Below are positions 7,740-16,228 of a DNA stretch of 34,261 nt, one piece after another (position 1 is the stretch's first letter; every line of letters begins with the position of its first letter). Source of the stretch: Anammoximicrobium sp032229885 (GTDB taxonomy: Bacteria > Planctomycetota > Planctomycetia > Pirellulales > Pirellulaceae); the NCBI GenBank assembly GCA_032229885.1, contig JAVYAJ010000148.1, positions 1 through 34,261 on the forward strand, written 5' to 3'. The position numbers were made by a program, and so were the translations under genes. The notes beneath the pieces were generated by a model that did no database searches, was not told where the DNA came from, and saw nothing but the letters and a program-made list of their open reading frames with translations.

Positions 7740-8927
7740 ATGTCGACCTCCGCAGCCGAACGAACCAATGCTCCGTCGCCCGCCACCGGCGACGATGTGG
7801 ACATCGCGCGTTTTCTGCACCAGCATCGCGAATTGGAGGTTGACAAGTACTTTCGGGCGCTGGTCAAGCTCGAGGGCAGCGACTTGCACATGAAAGTCGG
7901 GCGGCCGCCGATGGTCCGCATCCGCAACGAACTGCGCCCGCTGTCGCGACCGCCGATCGAAGACGAAGAGATGACCCGGCTGCTGGTGCCGATGATGGAC
8001 GCCCGCAATCGGCAGATCTTCGAGGACGAGGGCGGCGCGGACTTTGCCCACACCTGCGACGTCGACGGCGTGACGTGGCGATTCCGCGTGAATCTGCTGC
8101 GTCAACTGGGCCACATGGGATTGGTCGCCCGCCGGGTGAACAACCGGATTCCCGATTTCAAGGGGTTGTTTCTGCCGCCTTCGATCGAACAGCTCTGCAA
8201 CTATGACCAGGGCATGGTCTTGCTGGCGGGCGTGACTGGTTCGGGCAAGAGCACGACGATCGCCTCGATGCTGAACTATGTGAACCAGCGCGAGCGCGTG
8301 CATATCCTGACGCTCGAGGATCCGATCGAGTTCGTGTTCACCGAGGACAAGGCTCTGATCAACCAGCGCGAGATCGGGATGGACGTCAAGGACTTTAAGA
8401 TCGCGATGAAGCACGCGGTCCGCGAAGATCCCGACATCATGCTGGTCGGCGAGATGCGCGACGAAGAGACGTTTATGACGGCGATCCACGCGGCCGAGAC
8501 CGGGCACTTGGTGTTCGGAACGATTCACGCCAGTTCGGCCGCGTCGACGATCGGACGCATCCTGGACTTGTTCCCGGAACAGATGCACGGCGCGATTCGC
8601 AGCGCGATCGCCTTCAACATGAAGGGCATCGTCGCTCAAAAATTACTGAAGTCGATCAAACCCGGCGTCGCCCGCGTGCCCACCGTCGAGATCATGTTCT
8701 TTACGACCATGATCCAAAAGCTGGTCCTGGAAAGCCAGGATCACAAACTGCCCGACGCGATCCGGATCGGCGCCGAGGACGGCATGCAGGACTTTACGAT
8801 GAGCCTGAAAGGCCTGCTGGACGACGAGTTGATCGATCGGCCCACGGCGTTTTCGGTGGCGCCGAATCCGGACGCCCTGAAAATGGCGATCAAAGGCATC
8901 GAGGCCAAAGCGTCCGCGATGCTGTGA
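7740..8927 (+). CDS. pilT: PilT-type twitching motility ATPase
   Basis: The 395-residue protein has all secretion-ATPase hallmarks: Walker A GVTGSGKST (164-172), Asp box LEDPIEF (192-198), Walker B DIMLVGEMRD (232-241) and His box HLVFGTIHAS (256-265). The N-terminal SDLHMKVGRPPMVRI segment (47-61) and the FRVNLLRQ region are typical of PilT. PilT hexamers at the base of type IV pili hydrolyse ATP to depolymerise pilin and retract the fibre. The C-terminal ~60 residues after QDFTMSLKGLLDDELI are slightly longer than in classical PilT (~345 aa). The next gene is a GspE/PilB-like protein with a degenerate nucleotide site, starting about 84 nt later, so the two probably form an operon. No pilin or assembly gene is in the window. 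Confidence 0.92.
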   Translation: MSTSAAERTNAPSPATGDDVDIARFLHQHRELEVDKYFRALVKLEGSDLHMKVGRPPMVRIRNELRPLSRPPIEDEEMTRLLVPMMDARNRQIFEDEGGADFAHTCDVDGVTWRFRVNLLRQLGHMGLVARRVNNRIPDFKGLFLPPSIEQLCNYDQGMVLLAGVTGSGKSTTIASMLNYVNQRERVHILTLEDPIEFVFTEDKALINQREIGMDVKDFKIAMKHAVREDPDIMLVGEMRDEETFMTAIHAAETGHLVFGTIHASSAASTIGRILDLFPEQMHGAIRSAIAFNMKGIVAQKLLKSIKPGVARVPTVEIMFFTTMIQKLVLESQDHKLPDAIRIGAEDGMQDFTMSLKGLLDDELIDRPTAFSVAPNPDALKMAIKGIEAKASAML

Positions 8928-9010
8928 CGTGGGCCGGGCTGCGCGGCGTCCCGACGCGCGGCCGGCGCACGGTGTTGAATCACGAACCCCAGCTTGAGGC
9001 TTTTCTCGCG

Positions 9011-10384
9011 ATGATCTTTTTCAGACGGAAGAAAGTCGTCACCGAACCGGAGATCAACCTGGACGCCCTGGGCGGGTCGGGGCCGGAGAACCAACAGCGA
9101 GAGATCGCCTCGCGACAGCTCGAACACATCGTGCCCGCCAAAGAGCTGGTGTTCGATGCGATCGTCAAAGGCGCCGAGAAAGTCATGCTGGACTTTACGC
9201 GCGACGCAGTCGCGGGCCAGTATCTGATCGACGGCGTGTGGCATGGGATCGATGCGCGCGATCGCGCCACCGGCGATGGCTTGCTGGCGGTGCTGAAAAC
9301 CTTGGCCGGATTGAAGGTCGAAGATCGCAAGAACCGCCAGGAAGGCCGGTTTCAGGTCGAGCACCGGATCACCAGGGCCAAGTTCACGGGCACTCTGACG
9401 ACGCAGGGCGTCAAGACGGGCGAACGGGCGATCATCGATCTGGTGGCCAAGAAACGCAAGGTCATGAAGACGCTGGACGATCTGGGGATGCGTGAGGCCA
9501 CCCAAGAGCGATTGCTCGATCACATGCGCGCGCCGCAAGGTTTGGTGCTGATCGCCGCGCCGCCGGCCAACGGCTTTACGGCCACCTGGAACGTGGCGTT
9601 GCGGGCCACGGACCGCATGCTGCGTGATTTTCTCGGCGTCGAAGATCCGGCCAAGCACGAGACGGACGTAGAGAACATCAAGATCGAGACGTTCGACGGC
9701 GCCGGGGGCCAGTCGCCGCACGAGATACTGCCCAAGCTGATGCTGACCCAGCCCGAGGTGATCGTGTTCTCGGATTTGTGCAACGGGCCGACGGTCGACA
9801 AGCTGTGCGAGTTGGCCAACGATTCGCGGGAAGGCAAGTTGGTGATCGCCGGGATCCGCGCCCGCGACGCCTGTGAAGCGCTGCTCCGCGTGTTGATGCT
9901 GAAGGCCGCGGCCAAAGAGTTCGCCCAGGCCGTGCGCGCGGTGTTGTGCGTGCGCCTGGTCCGCAAGTTGAACGACACCTGCAAGCAGCCGTACACGCCG
10001 CCGCCCCAACTGTTGAGCAAGCTCGGGATTCCCGCCGGGCGCGTCAAGGTCTTGTACAAGGAGTGGACGCCGCCTCCGCCGCCCACCCCCGAGGAAGAGA
10101 AGGAGATTCGAAAACGCAAGGCCAAACTGCCGCCGACGGCGTGCCAACTGTGCGAGCAGGTGGGGACGCTGTGCCACGGGCTCGGCTACGTCGGCCGCAC
10201 GGGCATTTTCGAGTTGCTGGACGTCAACGATCAGATCCGCGAAGCGCTGGTCAAGCAGCCGAAACTCGAGGTGCTGCAGACGCTGGCCCGCGCCAGCGGC
10301 CATCGCAGTCTGCAGGACGAAGGGATCCTGCTGGTCGCGCAGGGCGTGACTTCGTTGACCGAGCTTCAACGGGTGCTGAAATGA
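9011..10384 (+). CDS. GspE/PilB-like protein with degenerate ATPase motifs (pseudo-ATPase)
   Basis: This 457-residue protein follows the GspE/PilB architecture: an N-terminal half with VKTGERAIIDL, a nucleotide-binding half and a zinc-type C-terminal region, GYVGRTGIFELL (391-402). The catalytic motifs are altered. The Walker A position reads AAPPANGFTAT (182-191), with no GKT/GKS lysine. The Walker B position reads VIVFSDL (250-256) instead of GEIRD, and the His-box position reads GIRARDA (281-287) with Arg in place of His. Of the two CxxC pairs typical of the family, the first is reduced to one cysteine (C324), while C378, C381 and C388 remain. I infer a non-hydrolysing partner or regulator of the PilT or pilus motor. 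The ATG at 9011 is preferred; a GTG at 8924 overlaps the pilT stop. Confidence 0.85.
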   Translation: MIFFRRKKVVTEPEINLDALGGSGPENQQREIASRQLEHIVPAKELVFDAIVKGAEKVMLDFTRDAVAGQYLIDGVWHGIDARDRATGDGLLAVLKTLAGLKVEDRKNRQEGRFQVEHRITRAKFTGTLTTQGVKTGERAIIDLVAKKRKVMKTLDDLGMREATQERLLDHMRAPQGLVLIAAPPANGFTATWNVALRATDRMLRDFLGVEDPAKHETDVENIKIETFDGAGGQSPHEILPKLMLTQPEVIVFSDLCNGPTVDKLCELANDSREGKLVIAGIRARDACEALLRVLMLKAAAKEFAQAVRAVLCVRLVRKLNDTCKQPYTPPPQLLSKLGIPAGRVKVLYKEWTPPPPPTPEEEKEIRKRKAKLPPTACQLCEQVGTLCHGLGYVGRTGIFELLDVNDQIREALVKQPKLEVLQTLARASGHRSLQDEGILLVAQGVTSLTELQRVLK

Positions 10385-10599
10385 GGGCGCACTGGAATGG
10401 TGTCTCCGGCGGATGCCCCGGGCGCGGCGCCGAGACCGCGCGAGGCGGTCGCGCCAAGCAATCGGGGGCGAGGCGTGCGAGGAGGCGCGAGGAGGGAATG
10501 GACCGCGCCTCGCTTAGGCGCCGGGCGACGAACGCCAGCCGAAGTCCGCGCGCCGCGGCAACCTTGTGCGACGCGCCGCGTCTGGAATAGGTGGCTTCC

Positions 10600-11334
10600 A
10601 TGAACGAGATACGCTGGGATTCACGCGACGAACCGTCCGAACTGAACGCGGTGGCCGAGTATCCGCAGATCAATCGTGTCGCCGTAGTGGCGTTGATCCT
10701 GGGCGTCATCTCCGTCGGAGCGATTTTTTTCTCGCTGCTGCTTCTCCCGGCCATCGCCGGCGCGCTGTTGGCGTTCGCGGCGCTGTGGTCGATCGGGCGC
10801 GCGTCCTGCCCGCAACTCGGCCGCCAGGCCGCGCTCGCCGCGCTCGCCCTGTGCCTGACGTCCGCGGCGTGGGGCGTGGCGTGGCGGGCGATTCGTCAGC
10901 AAGTCCTGTTCGCCCAGGCGAGCGAACGGGCGGACCAATGGTTCGAGATGGTTCAGGCCGGGCGTCTGGGAGAAGCGTATCAGTTGCATCTGAGCCAAGC
11001 CAACCGCCAAACGCCCGGAACGGATCTGGGCGAGTTCCTCAAGACCAATCGCGAGGCCCGCGAGGACTATCAGGTGTTTTTCCACGGCGATCCGCTGCAG
11101 CGGATCGTCGACGAGGGCCCGCGGGGAAAGACCCGGCTGCTGGGCTTGGAAAAAGTGCTGGACGAATCGTATGCCGGCCAGACGAAAGACGACGTCACGC
11201 TGCGCTATGCGTTCGATTATCAGCAGGACGGGCAGCCGCGGACCGTGGCGTTCCTGGTGCACATGGGACGGACGCGCGACAAAGGCAGCCACGAAGTGCG
11301 CTGGGAAGTGCGATCGCTGCAAATCCCGAAATAA
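10600..11334 (+). CDS. Small membrane protein of unknown function (DUF4190-like N-terminus)
   Basis: The 244-residue product starts at an ATG with AGGTGG 5 nt upstream; a GTG at 10591 is less likely. It has a hydrophobic hairpin at about residues 27-64 and another membrane segment at about 75-95, with the NRVAVVALILGVISVG start typical of DUF4190-like membrane domains. The soluble C-terminal part (about 100-244) is acidic, contains DLGEFLKTNREAREDYQVFF and ends in a beta-rich segment. It may be a cystatin/NTF2-like extracytoplasmic domain, but I cannot assign it. It lies 215 nt after the pseudo-PilB gene, with no visible regulatory signal between them, and before the transporter operon. Confidence 0.7.
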   Translation: MNEIRWDSRDEPSELNAVAEYPQINRVAVVALILGVISVGAIFFSLLLLPAIAGALLAFAALWSIGRASCPQLGRQAALAALALCLTSAAWGVAWRAIRQQVLFAQASERADQWFEMVQAGRLGEAYQLHLSQANRQTPGTDLGEFLKTNREAREDYQVFFHGDPLQRIVDEGPRGKTRLLGLEKVLDESYAGQTKDDVTLRYAFDYQQDGQPRTVAFLVHMGRTRDKGSHEVRWEVRSLQIPK

Positions 11335-11490
11335 CGGACTATTGCCCTCCTTGCCGCGTCGCCCAAACCCTCGCCAGCCGCATTCACCCGGCGGCGATCG
11401 AGGCCGCGCGAGGCGCCGTTTGAAACCTGTGTCGTCAAGCCACGTCGCCCACACGTCTCGGTGGGCGGGCATGGGCGGGCGGCGAGTAGA

Positions 11491-11496
11491 GAGGAG
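11491..11496 (+). promoter_or_regulatory. Ribosome binding site deciding the binding-protein start
   Basis: GAGGAG lies 7 nt before the ATG at 11504. It selects this start over an out-of-frame ATG at 11499 and over the much longer open frame upstream. Confidence 0.65.
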
Positions 11497-11503
11497 CGAT
11501 GCG

Positions 11504-13189
11504 ATGCCGCGAACTCGGAGAAAGTCTGGCCGAATCAATCCCTTGTGGCTGCTAGTCGTCGGCGGCGCGCTGGCCATCGGCGGTCTGGCGGTCCTCTTGC
11601 GCACGGACTTCGGCGTCCTGGAGCCGTCGAAGGGGGGCCCGGGCGGCGTCGGCTCGGCCAACCGTGTAGCCCTGTACTGCGCGGCCGGCCTGCGGTTTCC
11701 CGTCGAAGAAATTGCCCGCCAGTATGAACAGGAATACGGGATCGCCGTCGAAATTCAGTACGGCGGGTCGGACACGCTGCTGAACCAGATCGAGGTCAAC
11801 AAGTTCGACACGGGCGATCTTTTCTTGGCCGCGGACGCGTGGTACGCAGATCAAGCACGCCAGCGGGGCTTGGCGGCCGAGATCATGCCCGTAGCGTACC
11901 AACACCCGGTGATCGTCGTCCGCAAGGACGCGCCGAAAAAGATCGCCGGGATCCGCGATTTGCTGGCCGAGGGTGTCCGCGTCGCCCTGGCCAACCCTGA
12001 CCAGGCGGCCATCGGCCGTTCGACCAAGCTGGCTTTGGAACAGGTTCCGCTGGACAACGGCACCGTGTGGAGCCAACTGGAACAGCGCGTGACGAAAGAC
12101 GGGGTCTTCAAGCCGACGGTCAACGAGGTCGCCAGCGATGTCAAGATCGGCGCGGTCGACGCCGGAATCGTCTGGGACGCCACGGTCTGGATGCCCGCGT
12201 ATCAGGACGAGTTGCAGGCGGTCGCGGTTTCGGAACTGAACGAACAGACCGAATTGGTGTCGGTGTGCGTGCTGAATTCGTCGCGCCAGCCGACGGCGGC
12301 GCTCAAGTTCGCCCGCTACCTATCGGCCCGCGATCGAGGGTTGCCGACGTTTGCTCAGCATGGCCTGAAGCCGGTCGACGGAGACGTCTGGGCCGAGCAT
12401 CCCGAGATCACCTTTTTCTGCGGATCCGTCAATCGGCGCGCGGTCGAGCAGATCATCACCGATTTCCAGCGGCGCGAAGACGTGACCGTCAACACGGTTT
12501 ACGACGGATGCGGCATCTTGACCAGCCGGATGCAGACGATCGACGGCCAAAGCCCCGACAAAGGCTTTCCCGACGTGTATATGGCCTGCGACCGCTACTA
12601 CTTGGAAAATGTCAAACAGTGGTTTCAAGACGAGGCCGACGTCAGCGACACCGAGATCGTGCTCGCCGTACCCAAGGGCGGCACGAAAGTCGGCAAGTTG
12701 GAGGATCTGATCGAACCCGGCGTGCGCGTCGCGATCGGCGAGCCATCGCAGTGCACGATCGGCGCGTTGACCCGCCGGCTGCTGGTCAAAGAAGGCCTGT
12801 ACGACAAGCTCAAGGAAAAGCAGAAACAGCCCGGCGAGGTGGTCGTCGAGAAATCCTCGTCGGCCTTGATCATCCCGGACGTCGTCACGGGCCACGTCGA
12901 CGCGGCCCTGGCGTACGTGACGGATGTCAAAGCCGACCTGGACGCGATTGACATCATCCATTTGGACACGCCACTGAAGGTGGCCATCCAGCCATTCAGC
13001 CTGGCGAAGACCAGCGACCACAAGTATCTGGGGCGTCGACTGTTCCAGAAGATGGCCGATTCGCCGCGGGCTTTCGAACAGGTCGGATTCCACTTCCGCC
13101 TGTCCGCGGTGGATTTAGGATCCGAGGGCACGCCTGCCGACAAGACGGACAAAGCCGCCACGGGCGATCCAGGAACAGAGGGCTCATGA
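11504..13189 (+). CDS. ABC transporter substrate-binding protein with two fused ModA-like domains
   Basis: The 561-residue product has one N-terminal membrane segment (about 13-33; signal anchor or signal peptide) and two consecutive type II periplasmic-binding domains. Domain 1 (about 54-290) starts NRVALYCAAGLRFPVEEIAR and has YGGSDTLLNQIE and the hinge-like DAGIVWDATV. Domain 2 (about 301-540) starts ITFFCGSVNRRAVEQII and has YDGCGILTSRMQ and HVDAALAYVTDV. Both resemble ModA/WtpA oxyanion (molybdate or tungstate) binding proteins. Single-domain proteins of this type have about 250 residues, so this looks like a tandem duplication and fusion. It captures substrate outside the membrane for the permease, whose ATG overlaps this stop (ATGA, 13186-13189). 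The substrate is inferred from the family, not seen. Confidence 0.85.
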   Translation: MPRTRRKSGRINPLWLLVVGGALAIGGLAVLLRTDFGVLEPSKGGPGGVGSANRVALYCAAGLRFPVEEIARQYEQEYGIAVEIQYGGSDTLLNQIEVNKFDTGDLFLAADAWYADQARQRGLAAEIMPVAYQHPVIVVRKDAPKKIAGIRDLLAEGVRVALANPDQAAIGRSTKLALEQVPLDNGTVWSQLEQRVTKDGVFKPTVNEVASDVKIGAVDAGIVWDATVWMPAYQDELQAVAVSELNEQTELVSVCVLNSSRQPTAALKFARYLSARDRGLPTFAQHGLKPVDGDVWAEHPEITFFCGSVNRRAVEQIITDFQRREDVTVNTVYDGCGILTSRMQTIDGQSPDKGFPDVYMACDRYYLENVKQWFQDEADVSDTEIVLAVPKGGTKVGKLEDLIEPGVRVAIGEPSQCTIGALTRRLLVKEGLYDKLKEKQKQPGEVVVEKSSSALIIPDVVTGHVDAALAYVTDVKADLDAIDIIHLDTPLKVAIQPFSLAKTSDHKYLGRRLFQKMADSPRAFEQVGFHFRLSAVDLGSEGTPADKTDKAATGDPGTEGS

Positions 13190-14136
13190 ACCGTCTGCCC
13201 GCGCCGGCTTCCGCCAACTTCGCCGAGTCTGCCGAATCCGAGGCGGCGGTCGGCGCGCATCGCGACGGCCGCGGACGGCCGCGGACAGCGCGGCTGATCG
13301 CCCTGTCGGACGGCGCGTTTTTCACGGCCTTGGCCGTCATCGGAGGCGCGTACGTGCTGCTGATCGTGGCCCTGTTGGTCGCCGATGGCGCGTACATGGT
13401 CCACCAGACGCTGCGCACCGTCGCCGACTCGCCGCGGCCCTGGATCGCGGCCCTGACGTCGAACCCGATCCTGACCGCGCTGGCTGATCGCAAGATCCAA
13501 TACTCGATCTGGCTGAGCATGATCTCGTGCTCGTTGTCGGCGATCCTATCCGTGTTGTTCGCGGTGCCATTGGGATACCTGATGGCTCGGCATCGTTTCT
13601 TTGGCCAGCGTCTGCTGGACGCCTTTCTGGACATCCCGATCGTCCTGCCCCCGCTGGTGGTAGGGTTGAGCCTGCTGATCCTGTTTCAGTTTCCGCCATT
13701 CAGTTGGTTTGCCCGGAGCGTCGTGTACCAGGTTCCCGCGGTGGTGTTGGCCCAGTTCTCCGTCGCCTGCGCGTTTGCCGTGCGGACGATGAAACACACG
13801 TTCGACCACATCGACCCCCGTTGCGAAAACGTGGCGTTGTCGCTGGGCTGCAGCCGCGCCCAGGCGTTCGGCTGGGTGGTGTTGCCCGAGGCCGGCCGCG
13901 GCATCATGACGGCGTTGACGTTGGCCTGGGCGCGGTCGCTGGGCGAGTTCGGCCCCTTGCTGGTGTTTGCCGGGGCGACGCGAATGAAGACGGAGGTTCT
14001 GTCGACGTCCGTGTTTCTCGAGTTGAACGTGGGGCATCTTGAAGCCGCGGTGGCCGTCTCGTTGATCATGGTCGTGTCAGCCGTGGTCGTGTTGATCATC
14101 GCGCGGCTGTGGGGTGCGCACGAGGTGGCCGCCTGA
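13186..14136 (+). CDS. modB: ABC transporter permease, ModB/WtpB-like
   Basis: The 316-residue integral membrane protein has a ~45-residue charged N-terminus, then a first helix (about 43-68). A BPD_transp_1 core begins at the KIQYSIWLSMISCSLSAILS segment. The cytoplasmic EAA loop that docks the ATPase is visible as ALSLGCSRAQAFGWVVLPEA, followed by the SLGEFGPLLVFAGATR segment characteristic of molybdate, tungstate and sulfate permeases. Translation is coupled to the binding-protein gene by a four-base overlap, and the ATPase gene starts 43 nt downstream. It forms the channel for oxyanion import. I cannot separate molybdate from tungstate by sequence. Confidence 0.87.
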   Translation: MNRLPAPASANFAESAESEAAVGAHRDGRGRPRTARLIALSDGAFFTALAVIGGAYVLLIVALLVADGAYMVHQTLRTVADSPRPWIAALTSNPILTALADRKIQYSIWLSMISCSLSAILSVLFAVPLGYLMARHRFFGQRLLDAFLDIPIVLPPLVVGLSLLILFQFPPFSWFARSVVYQVPAVVLAQFSVACAFAVRTMKHTFDHIDPRCENVALSLGCSRAQAFGWVVLPEAGRGIMTALTLAWARSLGEFGPLLVFAGATRMKTEVLSTSVFLELNVGHLEAAVAVSLIMVVSAVVVLIIARLWGAHEVAA

Positions 14137-14179
14137 TCCCGCTTGTCCGCGATTCGTGACCCAAGTTCGAGCCTGGCCC

Positions 14180-14917
14180 ATGATCGTCGTCGACTCCATT
14201 TCGGTGCAAGCTGGCCCGTTTCGCCTGGACGACGTCTCGCTGCGCGTCCCCACCGGCGACTATGCGGTATTGATGGGCAAGACCGGCTGCGGCAAGACGA
14301 CGATCCTCGAGTCGATCATCGGCTTGCGACGCGTGAAACGGGGGCGCATCTGGTTGGGCGATCGCGACGTCACCGACCTGCGGCCGGCCGTGCGCGATAT
14401 CGGCTACGTCCCGCAGGACGGCGCGTTGTTCGCCAAGATGACGGTCGAGGAGCAGATGGGGTTGGCGCTGGTGATCCGCGGCATCCCGTCCGTCGCGGTC
14501 CGAGCGCGGGTTCGCGAGCTGGCCGAACTGCTGGGAATCGCTCACCTGCTGCCGCGCAAGCCGCGCGGGTTGAGCGGTGGCGAGCGCCAGCGAGTCGCGT
14601 TGGGCCGGGCCTTGTCGTTCCGCCCTCAGATCCTGTGCCTGGATGAACCGCTGAGCGCGTTGGACGACGACACACGGCTCCAGATGTGCGAGCTGTTGGC
14701 GGGCGTTCGAGCCCATACCGGGGTGACTACGCTGCACATCACCCACAACTTGTCCGAGGCGTACGCGCTGGCCGACTGTGTATTCCGTTTGGAAAACGGG
14801 CGCATCGAGATGGTCGACTTGAACGGCTTGCCGCGCGGTGGGAACGGCGATCCGGCGCGGGTCCGGCTGGGGAGGACGCCATCGCGCCGCGGCGGATTGC
14901 ACGAGGCGGCAGACTGA
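14180..14917 (+). CDS. modC: ABC transporter ATP-binding protein, ModC/WtpC-like
   Basis: The 245-residue protein carries a complete ABC cassette: Walker A GKTGCGKTT (33-41), Q-loop YVPQD (76-80), signature LSGGERQR (131-138), Walker B ILCLDEPLSALD (151-162) and H-loop THN (H189). It powers the permease encoded just upstream. The C-terminal TOBE/MOP domain that regulates ModC in proteobacteria is absent: after residue ~205 only a short basic tail remains, so this is the short form. The ATG at 14180 was chosen because the preceding 22 codons are not conserved-looking and the cassette begins directly with MIVVDSISVQ. The order binding protein, permease, ATPase matches mod/wtp operons. Confidence 0.88.
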   Translation: MIVVDSISVQAGPFRLDDVSLRVPTGDYAVLMGKTGCGKTTILESIIGLRRVKRGRIWLGDRDVTDLRPAVRDIGYVPQDGALFAKMTVEEQMGLALVIRGIPSVAVRARVRELAELLGIAHLLPRKPRGLSGGERQRVALGRALSFRPQILCLDEPLSALDDDTRLQMCELLAGVRAHTGVTTLHITHNLSEAYALADCVFRLENGRIEMVDLNGLPRGGNGDPARVRLGRTPSRRGGLHEAAD

Positions 14918-15077
14918 CGCGGGCTGTCGATCTGGCGCCGCGCGCGACGCGGATTCGTCGAACTCGCGAGGCTCGGCGCGTGCGCGGCGGGACGCCGCCG
15001 CGAAGGGACGCCATTCGAGCGATGGCTGCCACATCGCGCCCCGTCGGTTTGGCTCGGGCGACGGCGGGTCTGCGCCG

Positions 15078-15095
15078 GGCGGGTTGCAGCCCGCC
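15078..15095 (+). other. GC-rich hairpin upstream of the DUF6807 gene
   Basis: GGCGGG-TTGCAG-CCCGCC forms a perfect 6-bp stem with a 6-nt loop, about 40 nt before the ATG at 15134. There is no T-run after it, so it is not a classical terminator. It may mark the end of the transporter operon or lie in the next leader. Confidence 0.3.
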
Positions 15096-15133
15096 GGCCG
15101 GAATGGGAGAATGCGAACGGGAGGACGGCACTT

Positions 15134-16036
15134 ATGATACACCTGTTGATCTTGCTGGTTTCCGTCCCGACGGCCGACCCTGACTTGACGTGGCGAGAGA
15201 CGCCCCATTCGTTGGGGCTGGTTCGCGGGACGCAGCTCGTCTGGCAGTTCAATTATCGGCGCGAGGAGGGAAAACCCTATTTTCACCCGCTCACGCTCGA
15301 CGGCCGCGTCCTGACGGACCTGCGCCCCGCGGACCACTATTGGCATCGGGCGCTGTGGTTCTCGTGGAAGACCCTCAACGGCGTCGGATACTGGGAGGAG
15401 GATCCCCAGACGGGCCATGCCCCGGGCCGCACCGAAGTGACGGACGCAAAAGCCGTCCCGCACGCTGACGGCTCGGCCCGGTTCGAACTGACGGTCGAGT
15501 ACCATCCGCCGGGACAGGCCGCCGTCCTGACCGAACGGCGGACGATCGCCGTCAGCGCCCCGACGGCGGATGGCGGGTATCACCTCGACTGGACAGCCAT
15601 TTTCACCGCGGCGGACACCGACGTCGTGTTGGACCGGACTCCGATCCTCGGCGAGCCAAACGGCGTCGGCTGGGGCGGGTACGCCGGACTGTCGCTCCGT
15701 TTGAGCCCCGAGCTGCGCAACTGGCAGTTCTCCGACAGTGCGGGTCCGGTCGAGCAGACCATGAAGCAGGCGCGGTGGATGGCTTTTGGCGGAGCGACCG
15801 GGGAAGGGCGTTCCGCGGCGATCATCGTGTTCGAGCATCCCAGCAGTTTTCGGCATCCAACGCCGTGGTACCTGATCCGCAACATGCCTTACTTCAGCCC
15901 GGCCGTCCTGTATCGCAGCCCCCACACGTTGTCGGCTCGCCAAAGCCTGACGCTCAGATACCGGATTTTGCTGCAGCCCAGCGACGTGGACGCCGCCGCT
16001 GTCGAGCGACAATGGGCGGCATACGCCGCACCGTAA
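15134..16036 (+). CDS. DUF6807 / PmoA-like family protein
   Basis: The 300-residue product starts at an ATG with GGGAGG 9 nt upstream. A short hydrophobic N-terminus (MIHLLILLVSVPTADP) suggests export. The body has the aromatic, His-rich pattern of the planctomycete family annotated DUF6807 or 'methane oxygenase PmoA'. Examples are PYFHPLTLDG, the ADHYWHRALWFSWKTLNGVG stretch, GWGGYAGLSLRL, and MAFGGATG followed by a FEHPSSFRHPTPWY segment. The PmoA name is historical and does not imply methane oxidation. The fold is probably a beta-sandwich related to sugar-active enzymes, and these genes often occur in carbohydrate-degradation contexts. No catalytic assignment is possible. It appears complete and monocistronic. 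Confidence 0.8.
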   Translation: MIHLLILLVSVPTADPDLTWRETPHSLGLVRGTQLVWQFNYRREEGKPYFHPLTLDGRVLTDLRPADHYWHRALWFSWKTLNGVGYWEEDPQTGHAPGRTEVTDAKAVPHADGSARFELTVEYHPPGQAAVLTERRTIAVSAPTADGGYHLDWTAIFTAADTDVVLDRTPILGEPNGVGWGGYAGLSLRLSPELRNWQFSDSAGPVEQTMKQARWMAFGGATGEGRSAAIIVFEHPSSFRHPTPWYLIRNMPYFSPAVLYRSPHTLSARQSLTLRYRILLQPSDVDAAAVERQWAAYAAP

Positions 16037-16228
16037 GCGTCCGCATCACGGGCTGCGTCAGTCCCGTGGCAGGACTGGCGGGCTTCGCCCGACGGCCCGC
16101 GGTCAGCTCGACGCCGTGGGTGAACCTGCGACCCGCGGCAGTTCCGCCGTGCACACCAGCCACGCGACAGGCCTGCCCTACCACGTTTTTTTCCCGTTCC
16201 CTGCGAACCCGTATTTTCCTTGGATCCT

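Noticed and set aside
8741..10369. 542-codon minus-strand frame opposite the GspE-like gene
   Set aside because: Long but antisense; the plus strand has clear secretion-ATPase architecture, and the minus peptide is His/Gln/Arg-rich low-complexity sequence.
11335..11503. Possible molybdenum-cofactor riboswitch before the transporter operon
   Set aside because: No recognisable conserved core of that riboswitch was found in the 169-bp leader.
14096..16012. 638-codon minus-strand frame
   Set aside because: Antisense to the ABC ATPase and the DUF6807 gene, with no domain content.
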